From contig NZ_CP042806.1 in NCBI RefSeq assembly GCF_008000815.1, positions 310,001 to 374,000 of the forward strand: a stretch of DNA of 64,000 bases, given 5' to 3'. Below are positions 20,658 to 28,922 of the stretch, piece after piece. The notes beneath the pieces are model-generated. The model saw nothing but the letters and a program-made list of their open reading frames with translations. It did no database searches and was not told the DNA's origin. The first letter of the stretch is position 1. Every line of letters begins with the position of its first letter. The DNA comes from Terriglobus albidus. Lineage in GTDB: Bacteria > Acidobacteriota > Terriglobia > Terriglobales > Acidobacteriaceae. The translations under genes were made by a program, and so were the position numbers.

Positions 20658-21065
20658 ATGAAACGCTTCGCCGCGCTTTTGCTCTCACTAACAGCTACCG
20701 CCTTTGCCGCCTCCACTCCTATCGCGGGCAGCTGGAAGATCTATGGCGACGTCAGCGGCTATCCCGTCAATGAGAGCTGCACGTTCTCGATCGACAAAGA
20801 CAACAAGATCACCGGAACCTGCTCGCTCGGCAACAAGTCGTACGACGTGACCGGGACGCTGGAGGACACGAAGCTTACCTTCAAGCACGGTGGCGAGTAT
20901 GAAGGCCAGGCGCTCATTCTGACCTGGGTCGGCACTCTTGCGGAAGACGGCTCCCTGGCAGGCACCATCGACGTACAGCCTCTCGGCTATCCCGGCACCT
21001 TCACCGCCAAGAAGGCAGAAGAAGACAAGCCGAAGGCTGAAGATAAGCCCGCCGCGCAACAGTAG
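20658..21065 (+). CDS. Small exported protein with a C-terminal charged tail
   Basis: 135 residues. MKRFAALLLSLTATAFAAS is a signal peptide with CGAGGAG upstream. The mature part is beta-rich (GSWKIYGDVSGYPVNESCTF, GTLEDTKLTFKHGGEYEG, DGSLAGTIDV) with two cysteines that could pair, and ends in a Lys/Glu/Pro-rich tail (KKAEEDKPKAEDKPAAQQ). It resembles small beta-barrel lipid- or ligand-binding proteins but no family is recognised. Its TAG stop is formed by the first bases of the repeat at 21063. Confidence 0.75.
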   Translation: MKRFAALLLSLTATAFAASTPIAGSWKIYGDVSGYPVNESCTFSIDKDNKITGTCSLGNKSYDVTGTLEDTKLTFKHGGEYEGQALILTWVGTLAEDGSLAGTIDVQPLGYPGTFTAKKAEEDKPKAEDKPAAQQ

Positions 21066-21178
21066 ACCATTTTTCCTGTAGGTGTAGTGTAGGGTTTCGG
21101 CATCTATGGGCGTTTTCCGCAATGAAAACGCCGCGGTACTTCTCTTCCGGGATACCCAGCAACAGGAAAAATGGTCTA
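21063..21178 (-). repeat. ~116-bp TA-flanked palindromic repeat, copy 2
   Basis: Opposite orientation to copy 1. Ends TAGACCATTTTTCCTGT and ACAGGAAAAATGGTCTA are perfect inverses; the central GGCGTTTTC/GAAAACGCC hairpin is conserved. TAG at 21063-21065 is the stop codon of the preceding gene. The following gene starts 25 bases after the repeat, so the repeat also occupies its upstream region. Confidence 0.88.
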
Positions 21179-21202
21179 GACATCTCACTCAGGAGGCTTC
21201 GC

Positions 21203-21733
21203 ATGTTGAAGCTGATTGCAGCTGTCGTTGTTCTCGCCGTAGCTATCATTCTGATTCTGGCCGCTACCAAGCCGGCCACCTTCCACGTCGAGCGTTCCGC
21301 TACCATTGCAGCCCCGCCGGAAAAGATTGCAGCCTTCGTCACCGACTTCCATCGCTGGGATGCATGGTCTCCGTGGGCGAAGCTTGACCCCGCCATGCAG
21401 ATAGCCTACTCCGGACCCGACTCGGGAACGGGCGCCATCTATCACTGGAAGGGCAACAGCAGGGTCGGCGAAGGCGAGATGGAGATCCTCTCGGCCACGC
21501 CGGAAAAGACCGGCATCCGGCTGGACTTCATCAAGCCTTTCGAAGGCAAGAACACCGCGATGTTCTACTACTCCGGCTCGCCTGCAGGCCCCACGACGGT
21601 CCGCTGGACCATGGACGGCCCTTCCAGCTTCATGACGAAGCTCATGATGGTCTTTACCAGCATGGATAAGATGGTCGGTCCGGACTTTGAGCGCGGTCTG
21701 ACTAATCTGAAGTCAGTTGCTGAACATCCGTAG
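21203..21733 (+). CDS. SRPBCC/polyketide cyclase-like protein with N-terminal membrane anchor
   Basis: 176 residues. LIAAVVVLAVAIILILAA anchors the protein; the rest is a START-like/SRPBCC domain (VERSATIAAPPEKIAAFVTDFHRWDAWSPWAKLD, GEMEILSATPEKTGIRLDFIKPFEG, WTMDGPSSFMTKLMMVF). Such domains bind hydrophobic ligands; the ligand is unknown. AGGAGG six bases before the ATG at 21203 fixes the start; an open frame reaching into the repeat upstream is not meaningful. The 3' end overlaps the convergent diguanylate cyclase gene by 32 bp. Confidence 0.85.
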   Translation: MLKLIAAVVVLAVAIILILAATKPATFHVERSATIAAPPEKIAAFVTDFHRWDAWSPWAKLDPAMQIAYSGPDSGTGAIYHWKGNSRVGEGEMEILSATPEKTGIRLDFIKPFEGKNTAMFYYSGSPAGPTTVRWTMDGPSSFMTKLMMVFTSMDKMVGPDFERGLTNLKSVAEHP

Positions 21734-23378
21734 CGGGCATGTGCCCGGCGAAGACCACCCGGTTCCGTCCCGACCGCTTGGCCTGGTAGAGAGCATCGTC
21801 AGAGAGCTGACGCAGTGTGTCCAAATCGAGACCGTCAGCCGGATAGATCGCGACACCGATGCTGATGGTGATGGGGATGATCAGACCGTTGATATGCAAC
21901 GGCCGGTCAAACAGCCGCAGCAGGCTTTCTGCCAGGCTCCTGGCGCCGTCCTCTGACGAGACGTGGTTGACGATCAGGGTGAACTCCTCGCCTCCGGTGC
22001 GCGCCAGCGTATCGCTCTGCCGAATACGCGACTGCATGCGCGCGGCTGCCTGTTTCAGGCACTCATCGCCGACCAGATGACCGTAGGTGTCATTGATATG
22101 TTTGAACCGGTCGAGATCGAGCGTCATGAGCGCCGCCGGTTTGTCGCTGCGCTGCGCGATGGCAAGCCACTGGTTCATGCGGTCTTCCAACAGCGTCCTG
22201 TTCGGCAGCCCCGTCAGATGATCGTGTTGTGCCTGGCGCACCAGCTCCCGGTTGAGTTCCACATGCTCCGTCGTGTCGACCACCAGCAGAAACCGTGCCG
22301 ATTGGCTCTGGAAGGTCACCGGATACATCGTCATCTCCGCGTGAAAGCTGCTTCCATCCTTGCGGCGGCTGAGCGTCTGGTATCTCTCGAACCTCCGTTC
22401 ATACTGCAACATCTCCATGCGCGTTGGCGCATCCTCCGGCGGAAAGATCTCCGGCACTGCCAACCCGAGGAACTCTTCCATGCCATAGCCGTAGGCACGC
22501 AGCGCAGCCTCGTTGGCCGAGAGGAATCGTCCATCTTCCGGAGAAAAGACGAACATCGGATGCGGATTCCCCTCGTAGAGCAGACGGTACTCCTCGGTAA
22601 GGGTACGAACGCGCTCCTGGTCCTCCTCCATGACGCGCAGAATCATGCCGAAGGCAACGAGATACTTGGGTAGATACCACAGGCTGGTGAGTGTGATGAA
22701 GGACGATTCCCAACCGGGTCTGTCTCCCATCCACCAGTACAGCGGATACTGTAGCGCCCAGAAGAAGAAGCCCTGAGACGCGATCCACTGTCCCGCGCGA
22801 TTGCGCGACGGCAGCGTCAGGAACATCAGACCGCAAGCAGTGAAGATCTCCGCCAGAATGACGGCGTAGATCACCTGCATCTGGTTGGTGGCTACCAGCC
22901 GGAGCATGGCCACACCGGAGACCACCGCCAGGATATCGAGCACCAGCAGCCGGGCCTTCGACTGCAAACCATAGCTGCGGCGCAACGACCAGTCCGCCAG
23001 CACCTCTCCGCCGACAATCAGAACGCAGATCATCCACTTCTGTGCCGTACCGGTATTGATGAGAAGAATTCCAAGGCAGGAAGGAACACTCAGCGCCAGG
23101 CCAAAGCTGCACAACTGGCGCAGCGTAAGGTCCTTCTGTCCGAAGGAAAGCAGGAACGCGATTCCCGCGAAGACGATGGCCCATATCCGCACCGTCTCGG
23201 TAGCTGGCGAGCTGATATGGGAGATCTGTTCCCACTCCCAGATGGCCATGCTGGTAAGCTCCAGCAGCCAGCCGGCGAGCCATAGCCGGTAGCGACGCTG
23301 CGGCCTTCCCTTTTGCAAGGCAGCAAAAAAGAAGGTCAGCAGCGGGACCATGATCAGATCGAATAATTCTTGCCGCAT
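21702..23378 (-). CDS. Membrane diguanylate cyclase with PAS and GGDEF domains
   Basis: 558 residues. Several hydrophobic helices fill residues ~1-240 (LLTFFFAALQKG; ILLINTGTAQKWMICVLIVG and others). A PAS domain spans ~265-375 (YRLLYEGNPHPMFVFSPEDGRF). The GGDEF domain spans ~385-550, with GLPNRTLLEDR, DLDRFKHINDTYGHLVGD and the catalytic ARTGGEEFTLIV. GGEEF is compatible with c-di-GMP synthesis. No clear RxxD inhibitory site precedes it. No EAL domain. Confidence 0.92.
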   Translation of the reverse strand: MRQELFDLIMVPLLTFFFAALQKGRPQRRYRLWLAGWLLELTSMAIWEWEQISHISSPATETVRIWAIVFAGIAFLLSFGQKDLTLRQLCSFGLALSVPSCLGILLINTGTAQKWMICVLIVGGEVLADWSLRRSYGLQSKARLLVLDILAVVSGVAMLRLVATNQMQVIYAVILAEIFTACGLMFLTLPSRNRAGQWIASQGFFFWALQYPLYWWMGDRPGWESSFITLTSLWYLPKYLVAFGMILRVMEEDQERVRTLTEEYRLLYEGNPHPMFVFSPEDGRFLSANEAALRAYGYGMEEFLGLAVPEIFPPEDAPTRMEMLQYERRFERYQTLSRRKDGSSFHAEMTMYPVTFQSQSARFLLVVDTTEHVELNRELVRQAQHDHLTGLPNRTLLEDRMNQWLAIAQRSDKPAALMTLDLDRFKHINDTYGHLVGDECLKQAAARMQSRIRQSDTLARTGGEEFTLIVNHVSSEDGARSLAESLLRLFDRPLHINGLIIPITISIGVAIYPADGLDLDTLRQLSDDALYQAKRSGRNRVVFAGHMPATDVQQLTSD

Positions 23379-23546
23379 CAGGCTCCCGGACTACAGACCT
23401 GCGCCTTACGGTTCAGCAGAGATTTCCAAGGCATCAATTACTGTTACTATCCCATCCGAAACGCCGCATTGCAGCAGAAGTTTTCTGCAAAATCCGCAAC
23501 GGTAACGGTTTTGAGTAATGTTGAAATGTGATTGGAGCACATTCGC

Positions 23547-24302
23547 ATGAGTAAAGTCCTGGTGATCGATGTCGGCGGCACCCATATCAAAGTTCTGGCC
23601 ACCGGAAAAAAGACCGCCATCAAGATCGCTTCCGGGCCGGACGCGACCGCCGCCTACATGGCAGAAGAGGTCCTGGCAGCTACCGAATCCTGGCAGTATG
23701 ACTGCGTCTCCATCGGTTTTCCCGGTCCGGTCATCGGGAACCATCCGGCCGACGAACCGCATAATCTCGGCTCCGGCTGGGTGGACTATGACTATGAAAA
23801 AGCCTTCGGGAAGCCGGTCCGCATCCTGAACGATGCCGCCATGCAGGCGCTGGGCAGCTATAAGGGCGGCCGCATGCTCTTTCTCGGACTCGGCACCGGC
23901 CTGGGGTCAGCGATGATTCTGGACGGCGCCATCGCGCCCATGGAGCTGGCTCACCTGCCCTATCGCAAGGGCAAAACCTACGAAGAGTATGTCGGCAAAG
24001 AGGGCCTGGAACGCCGCGGCCGCAAGCGCTGGCAGCGGTCTGTCCACGACGTCATCGAGCGCCTGCGCACCGCCCTGCTCTGCGAATACGTGATGCTCGG
24101 TGGAGGCAACGCCAAGCTGCTGGACAAACTGCCCGAGGGAGTCCTGCTCGGCGAAAACGCGAACGCCTTCGCCGGCGGCTTCCGCCTCTGGGATCCCCCG
24201 ACAAAAGAGGCGCCGCCACATGCCGCCATCGATGCCGGCCGGGCGCATGTACGCCTGTCAGCGGCCCAGAAGCACCAGGAAGCACACCCCAGGAAAAACT
24301 AG
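23547..24302 (+). CDS. ppgK: Polyphosphate glucokinase, ROK family
   Basis: 251 residues, the usual PpgK length. The ATP/polyphosphate-binding motif is VIDVGGTHIKVLATG at the N-terminus; the ROK core has SIGFPGPVIG, RILNDAAMQALGSYKGG and FLGLGTGLGSAMI. It phosphorylates glucose using polyphosphate or nucleoside triphosphate. The ATG at 23547 has GGAG eight bases upstream. It is transcribed away from the diguanylate cyclase; the 168-bp gap between them has no clear signals. Confidence 0.88.
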   Translation: MSKVLVIDVGGTHIKVLATGKKTAIKIASGPDATAAYMAEEVLAATESWQYDCVSIGFPGPVIGNHPADEPHNLGSGWVDYDYEKAFGKPVRILNDAAMQALGSYKGGRMLFLGLGTGLGSAMILDGAIAPMELAHLPYRKGKTYEEYVGKEGLERRGRKRWQRSVHDVIERLRTALLCEYVMLGGGNAKLLDKLPEGVLLGENANAFAGGFRLWDPPTKEAPPHAAIDAGRAHVRLSAAQKHQEAHPRKN

Positions 24303-24303
24303 T

Positions 24304-24415
24304 TGGTTGGTTGAATCGTTGAATGGTTCCCTTAGCTGCTGTGGCATCCCGCAGAGTTCACGGGAGGAATACCGGCGTCCTGAGACACCATTCAACAATT
24401 CAACGATTCAACCAA
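24304..24415. repeat. Inverted repeat of GTTGAAT-type units, possible bidirectional terminator
   Basis: Left arm GGTTGAATCGTTGAATGGT (24310-24328) and right arm ACCATTCAACAATTCAACG onward (24387-24415) are inverse apart from a nine-base gap. A single related arm lies at 29707-29741. It overlaps the 3' end of the radical SAM gene. Confidence 0.6.
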
Positions 24416-25490
24416 AAAGCCGTTGCTGCGCCGGTCCTCTCACAGCAGCCGCAGGAATCTTCTGCGCAGTCTCCTGCGAGAGCAGTGAATCCATCGCACG
24501 CTTATTCAGGCCGTGCTTGCGGCAGATGGCCGTTACCATCGCACTCAGACGTGCTGCGTAGGCTTTATCGGCGAAGTCCCGATCCTGGAACTGGCGGGCG
24601 TATTCCGGCTCCAGGTCGGGAAAGTGCTCGCGAATGAAGCTCAGGTAAGTAGGTCGCGAACACGGTTTCAGGAACAGCGGGTTGGCCGAAAAGAAGCAGG
24701 CTCCATGATCGGCGGCCAGCTTCGCCATGCGATCGATGGCTGTCATGGTGTCGGTAATGCCGGGCAGCAGCGGTGAGTTCAGTACGCCCACGATGATGCC
24801 CGCCTGGCGCAGCTTCTGCACGGTTGCCAGCCGCAGGTCAGGACGCGGAGCACGCGGCTCCAGCTTCCGCGCCAGCTCCACATCCGGCGTAGTGATCGTG
24901 AGATGCACCACAAGGACACTCTTGCGGGCGATCTCCTGCAGCAGATCGAGGTCACGGACGATGAGCGTGGACTTGGTCACGATGCCGAGACGGATTCCGC
25001 TGCGGCGCGCCAGAACCTCCAGCAGGCTCCGCGTCACCTTCTGCCGCCGCTCGATCGGCTGCCATGGATCCGTAGCCGTACCAAGCGCGATCTCGTCCGT
25101 GATGTGCCCTTGCTTCTCCAGCCGGCGCAGCTCCTGTTCCAGCAGCCAGGCTGCGTTCTCCTTGACGAAGATCTTCCGTTCGAAGACCTCCGGATCGTGG
25201 AAGTTCGGCTGACCCTCCGCAGGCCCGTCCTTCGGCGCCAGGAACTCATGCGTGTAGCGCGCGTAGCAGTAACGGCAACCGAACTCGCATCCGCGGTAGG
25301 GATTGATGCTCCAGGCCATCCAGTGCATCCGCTTGGAGACGGAGCGGTTGAGGATGCCGCTGACCTTCATGCCGCAAAACTCGACATCGTGGCCATCATC
25401 CACATGTTCGGCATGCGCCGCCATGCGAACCATGCCGGTAGTTTCCGGCAGAATGGGAAAGAGTGTTTTCGCTTTTTCTTCGCCATTCAT
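24408..25490 (-). CDS. Radical SAM protein, SplB-like / PA0069-Rv2578c family
   Basis: 360 residues. The radical SAM cluster is C-x3-C-x2-C in PYRGCEFGCRYCYARYTHEF (about residue 68 on). GTATDPWQPIERRQKVTR and SGIRLGIVTKSTLIVRDLDLL are characteristic of the Rv2578c/PA0069 family. Members resemble spore photoproduct lyase in the core but lack a proven reaction. No maturation partner is adjacent. Confidence 0.88.
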   Translation of the reverse strand: MNGEEKAKTLFPILPETTGMVRMAAHAEHVDDGHDVEFCGMKVSGILNRSVSKRMHWMAWSINPYRGCEFGCRYCYARYTHEFLAPKDGPAEGQPNFHDPEVFERKIFVKENAAWLLEQELRRLEKQGHITDEIALGTATDPWQPIERRQKVTRSLLEVLARRSGIRLGIVTKSTLIVRDLDLLQEIARKSVLVVHLTITTPDVELARKLEPRAPRPDLRLATVQKLRQAGIIVGVLNSPLLPGITDTMTAIDRMAKLAADHGACFFSANPLFLKPCSRPTYLSFIREHFPDLEPEYARQFQDRDFADKAYAARLSAMVTAICRKHGLNKRAMDSLLSQETAQKIPAAAVRGPAQQRLFG

Positions 25491-25599
25491 GAGACGAGCT
25501 TAGGCTTGTTTCGGCGTGGTCGTCAACTGTGGATTTGCCTGCTCTGCAGATCTCACGGCTTGCTGCTGGAGCAGCCATGAATCGTCGGAACGCATCTGA

Positions 25600-26607
25600 A
25601 TGACTACTTCGTTTGGCAATTGCATTCCCCCGATGATTCATGAAGCCGGAAAATATAGGGTGCGACGCGGCGATTCTCTCTGGAAGATCGCACGATCGAC
25701 ATACGGACACGGCAGGATGTGGCGTGAGATTGAGCACGCGAACCATCTGCGCCCGGGCAAGCCCCTCCTTGTGGGACAATTTCTTCGCCTTCCCCATCTA
25801 CGCCCAGGGGCCACTTCCTCCAGAGCTCACACTTCTGAGCCGACAGCATCGCAGACGCGCAGCTTGCAGCCCTCAGATCATCAGTCGTTGCCGACACCAC
25901 CTCACTCGGCACACGTTCCGCATCCGGCTGCTTCAGATCAGGAAGCAGTTCGTCTGGCACGTCCTGTCCTTTTCCCGGCGTTCAAATACAAGCTGGAGCA
26001 CACCGTTAAAGTCTTCGAGTTCCCCAATTTGCACGTCGTCTGCGAATTTACAGGTGAAATTACGATGCAAAAGAAGGGAATCATCACCAGTGGACTTACC
26101 TTCACACCACAAGGCATTGAAGTCGAATACAAAAAAGAAGCAGATGGCGTATTGCGAGACTTCTTCTACAAGTGCACCGGTTCGATCGAGGATGGAAAAG
26201 CTAAGGTAGGTTTGGCGGTTGGAGCTACAGTTCGTCAGGGTGACACAGTTTTATCCAGCTCGGAGATTGAGCCCGAGCCTCCGTTTGGCATGAAATACAC
26301 ATGCCAGGGACGAGAGATCAAACTTACGTACAGAGACTTCGATATCACCGGAGTACTCGGTTATGTGATGCATGCACAACCGAGATCCAATAGCAGCAGT
26401 CCACAACCGAGTCATGCTCCGGCAGTCAATTGGAGTAAGGTCGTAGGCACTGGCCTCATACTGGCTGCTGTCGTCATTGTTGTTGCAGACATCGCTAAGG
26501 ATGGCGCGACCTTCGGCGCTGGTGCCGCAGAAAGTCCCCTTTCCTTCGCAGCCGCGGCCCGTCTTATGGGAGCCGGGGTCGCAGCTTTTCGATCTACCGC
26601 ATACTAG
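25600..26607 (+). CDS. LysM-domain protein with unknown central domain and C-terminal hydrophobic segment
   Basis: 335 residues. A LysM domain is at ~18-64 (YRVRRGDSLWKIARSTYGHGR...VGQFLRLP). A Ser/Pro/His-rich linker (~68-118) follows. The central part (~125-265) is an unrecognised, probably beta-rich domain (LEHTVKVFEFPNLHVVCEFTG; GIITSGLTFTPQGIEVEYKK). A hydrophobic helix (VVGTGLILAAVVIVVADIA) is near residue 285 and a small-residue-rich tail ends the protein. There is no N-terminal signal peptide, unusual for a wall-binding LysM protein; LysM also occurs in cytosolic baseplate or spike-type proteins. The downstream membrane protein is eight bases away. Confidence 0.75.
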   Translation: MTTSFGNCIPPMIHEAGKYRVRRGDSLWKIARSTYGHGRMWREIEHANHLRPGKPLLVGQFLRLPHLRPGATSSRAHTSEPTASQTRSLQPSDHQSLPTPPHSAHVPHPAASDQEAVRLARPVLFPAFKYKLEHTVKVFEFPNLHVVCEFTGEITMQKKGIITSGLTFTPQGIEVEYKKEADGVLRDFFYKCTGSIEDGKAKVGLAVGATVRQGDTVLSSSEIEPEPPFGMKYTCQGREIKLTYRDFDITGVLGYVMHAQPRSNSSSPQPSHAPAVNWSKVVGTGLILAAVVIVVADIAKDGATFGAGAAESPLSFAAAARLMGAGVAAFRSTAY

Positions 26608-26615
26608 GAACTCAG

Positions 26616-27032
26616 ATGTTACGGTCTACGCTCGACAGGATTATTCCCGCGCTGCTCATCATGCTGGCTCTTTCGCCGCTGTACCTGGCATTTTATTTCA
26701 TGCACATGTACCAGAGGCACGGCATGCCAACCAATGCTGTCATCACTGTAGGTAGCCCGTATCTCATCCCCACGCTTGCGTATCTCTCTTCCGCGTATCT
26801 GTATTGGCGGCTTCCAAACGCTCGCACGATATTCCAGGTGCTCGGTGTCCTTTATGGGGCACTTTATGCCCTTCCTCTCTGGAGGTTAAAGGACTCTCTC
26901 AGCTCATGGAGCGTCTTACACGGCAACATCCTGGCGGTAGGTGCGTGGGAAACAGCCGGCGTCGTCCTGCTCGGCCTGCTCTGCGCCGTGCAGATGCTTA
27001 CACAAATCCGTCGGCCGGCTCAGGCGAACTGA
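26616..27032 (+). CDS. Small polytopic membrane protein, unknown
   Basis: 138 residues with four hydrophobic stretches: IIPALLIMLALSPLYLAFYFM, YLIPTLAYLSSAYLYW, IFQVLGVLYGALYALPLW and AVGAWETAGVVLLGLLCAVQML. It starts eight bases after the LysM gene stop, so it is almost certainly in the same operon. No family recognised. It may be the membrane partner of the LysM protein. Confidence 0.7.
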   Translation: MLRSTLDRIIPALLIMLALSPLYLAFYFMHMYQRHGMPTNAVITVGSPYLIPTLAYLSSAYLYWRLPNARTIFQVLGVLYGALYALPLWRLKDSLSSWSVLHGNILAVGAWETAGVVLLGLLCAVQMLTQIRRPAQAN

Positions 27033-27115
27033 GCCAGCGCTCCCTGACGGCTAAAGATGGCTGACCCGGATGAAGACAAATTCGCCGTACAACTGCGAAT
27101 GTCTACTAACCACCC

Positions 27116-27262
27116 TTATCCGCGGTGATAGTGGCGACGGGCCGCCTTATGCCGGCGGTGCGCACGCACCCTGGTGTGGTGAGGACGCGCCATCATCGCG
27201 TCGGCGAGAGGAGCAAAGCAGAACAGCACCAGAAGCGTAAGAACGATCGAACGTTTGTACAT
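27116..27262 (-). CDS. Possible small secreted His/Arg-rich peptide
   Basis: 48 residues: MYKRSIVLTLLVLFCFAPLADA looks like a signal peptide, leaving a strongly basic mature peptide (MMARPHHTRVRAHRRHKAA and so on). No good ribosome binding site is visible and the region next to it is a repeat, so this could be spurious; the typical signal peptide speaks for it. It lies downstream of tldE on the same strand, separated by the repeat at 27335-27442. Confidence 0.4.
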   Translation of the reverse strand: MYKRSIVLTLLVLFCFAPLADAMMARPHHTRVRAHRRHKAARRHYHRG

Positions 27263-27334
27263 AATGCCGCGATGATGACATGGTTCGCTGCCGGTGGGAA
27301 GAACCTTCTGCGCCACCTGGCTGTGTCTTTTTTG

Positions 27335-27442
27335 TTTGTCATCCTGAGCCGAAGGCGAAGGATCTGCTTCTCTACCCATACTTCCCAGGCCGACAAAAGG
27401 CGACAAAAAGCAGATTTCTCCGCTGCGCTACGAAATGACAAA
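27335..27442. repeat. TTTGTCAT...ATGACAAA intergenic repeat, copy 1
   Basis: Ends TTTGTCAT and ATGACAAA; inside, GGATCTGCTTCTCTACC on one side and GCAGATTTCTCCGCT on the other. Related copies: 29764-29820 (left half), 44944-45037 and 51989-52075 (partial). Confidence 0.75.
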
Positions 27443-27446
27443 TAAA

Positions 27447-28832
27447 CTAACTCCCCGCAATCGTAATCCCCTCAATTCGAATCGTGGGGCTCGCGCTCGA
27501 GGAACGGAACTTCAGATCATTTCCGATCGCCACAATGTTCCGGTACATGTCTTTCAGATTGCCCGCGATCGTGATCTCTTCCACCGGATACGCAAGCTCG
27601 CCATTCTCGATCCACAGACCGCTGGCGCCCTGCGAATAATCGCCCGTCACCAGGTTCACACCGAAACCCATCGTCTCCGTCACGTACAGGCCGCTCTTCA
27701 CATCGCCGATCAACTGCTGCGGCGTGATGCTGCCGGGCTGCAGGAAGAAGTTCCCCGCACCAATCCCCGGAGTCCCCGCCAGACCACGCGACGCATTGCC
27801 TGTCGACCGCAGGCCCAGCTTGCGGCCGGTGTAGCTGTTGAGCACGTAGCTCTTCAGCACGCCGTTTTCGACAATGACCGTGCGGCGGGTCGGCAGGCCC
27901 TCACCATCGAAGGGCGAGGTACCAAACCCTGCGACACCGTTGAAGACCAAGGTGCCGTCATCGACGATGGTGACGTTCTCACCCGCAACCTGCTCACCAA
28001 GCTGACCGGCGAAGAAGCTGGCGTGACGATAGATCGCGTCTCCATTCGCGGCGTCGAAGATATTCGACATCAGGCTGCGCGCGATCTCTGGAGAGAAGAC
28101 CACCGGAGCCTTCTGCGTGGGCACACGGCGCGCTCCCAGGCGGCGCAAAGCACGGCGCGCAGCTTCCTTTCCAACCTCTTCCGGTGACTCCAGGCCGCCG
28201 ATATGGCGGGCCGAGGAGTACCAGTAGTCGCGCTGCATGGTTCCTGTCGTGTCCTGCGCGATGGGAGAGACAGAGTAGCCGCAGTAGCTGCGGCGGTACT
28301 CGCCGCTGAAGCCACGCGAGTTGACGACGATCTTGCGCGAGGTGGCGGCGTCAAAGGCCGCTCCCGAGGAGTTCTGGATGCGCGTGTCCGCGGCCATAGC
28401 CGCGGCCTCACACCGGCGTGCCATCTCGATGCGCTGCTCCACCGGAAGCGAGTAGACATCGTCGAAGTACAGCCCCAGGTCGCCTGCTAGAGAACCAAAC
28501 TCATCCGTCTCCGGCAGTCCGGCAAAAGGATCTTCACTGGTAATCTTCGCCAGTCCGACTGCACCGTCGATCAGCCGGCGGATGGACGCCTCCGACAGAT
28601 CCGACGAAGACGTGTTCGCCGTGCGCTGTCCGATGAAGACACGCAGGCCGATGGCGCGCGAGCCCGACTCCTGCAGCGTCTCTACTTGGCCCAGGCGGAC
28701 GCTGGCGGAGAACTCATCGCCCTCGTAGACAACCGCCTCGGCGTCTGTAGCGCCGGCCTGCAAGGCGCGCTCCACTACCTGCTGCGCGAGAGAGTTCAGA
28801 TCCAGTTGCTGCGAGAGTTCTTCGGTCGTCAT
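27447..28832 (-). CDS. tldE: TldE/PmbA-family protein (peptidase subunit)
   Basis: 461 residues from the ATG at 28832 (MTTEELSQQLDLN); AAGGCGG lies seven bases upstream, and an ATG two codons earlier would overlap it. Family features: VRLGQVETLQESGSRAIGLRVFIGQR in the first third and GLAGTPGIGAGNFFLQPG near the C-terminus. No HExxxH zinc motif, as expected for the non-catalytic TldE subunit. TldD/TldE form a heterodimeric protease that degrades unfolded peptides and matures some RiPPs. Its TldD partner is 1 kb upstream on the same strand, with an SDR gene on the opposite strand between. Confidence 0.92.
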   Translation of the reverse strand: MTTEELSQQLDLNSLAQQVVERALQAGATDAEAVVYEGDEFSASVRLGQVETLQESGSRAIGLRVFIGQRTANTSSSDLSEASIRRLIDGAVGLAKITSEDPFAGLPETDEFGSLAGDLGLYFDDVYSLPVEQRIEMARRCEAAAMAADTRIQNSSGAAFDAATSRKIVVNSRGFSGEYRRSYCGYSVSPIAQDTTGTMQRDYWYSSARHIGGLESPEEVGKEAARRALRRLGARRVPTQKAPVVFSPEIARSLMSNIFDAANGDAIYRHASFFAGQLGEQVAGENVTIVDDGTLVFNGVAGFGTSPFDGEGLPTRRTVIVENGVLKSYVLNSYTGRKLGLRSTGNASRGLAGTPGIGAGNFFLQPGSITPQQLIGDVKSGLYVTETMGFGVNLVTGDYSQGASGLWIENGELAYPVEEITIAGNLKDMYRNIVAIGNDLKFRSSSASPTIRIEGITIAGS

Positions 28833-28922
28833 GGTCATTCCGCCTTTAAGGATATCTGCTGGAGCCTCCTGAGTGGAGATAAGCCCTGATGTGCGAGACT
28901 TCTCCTCAACAGAGGAGAAGGA

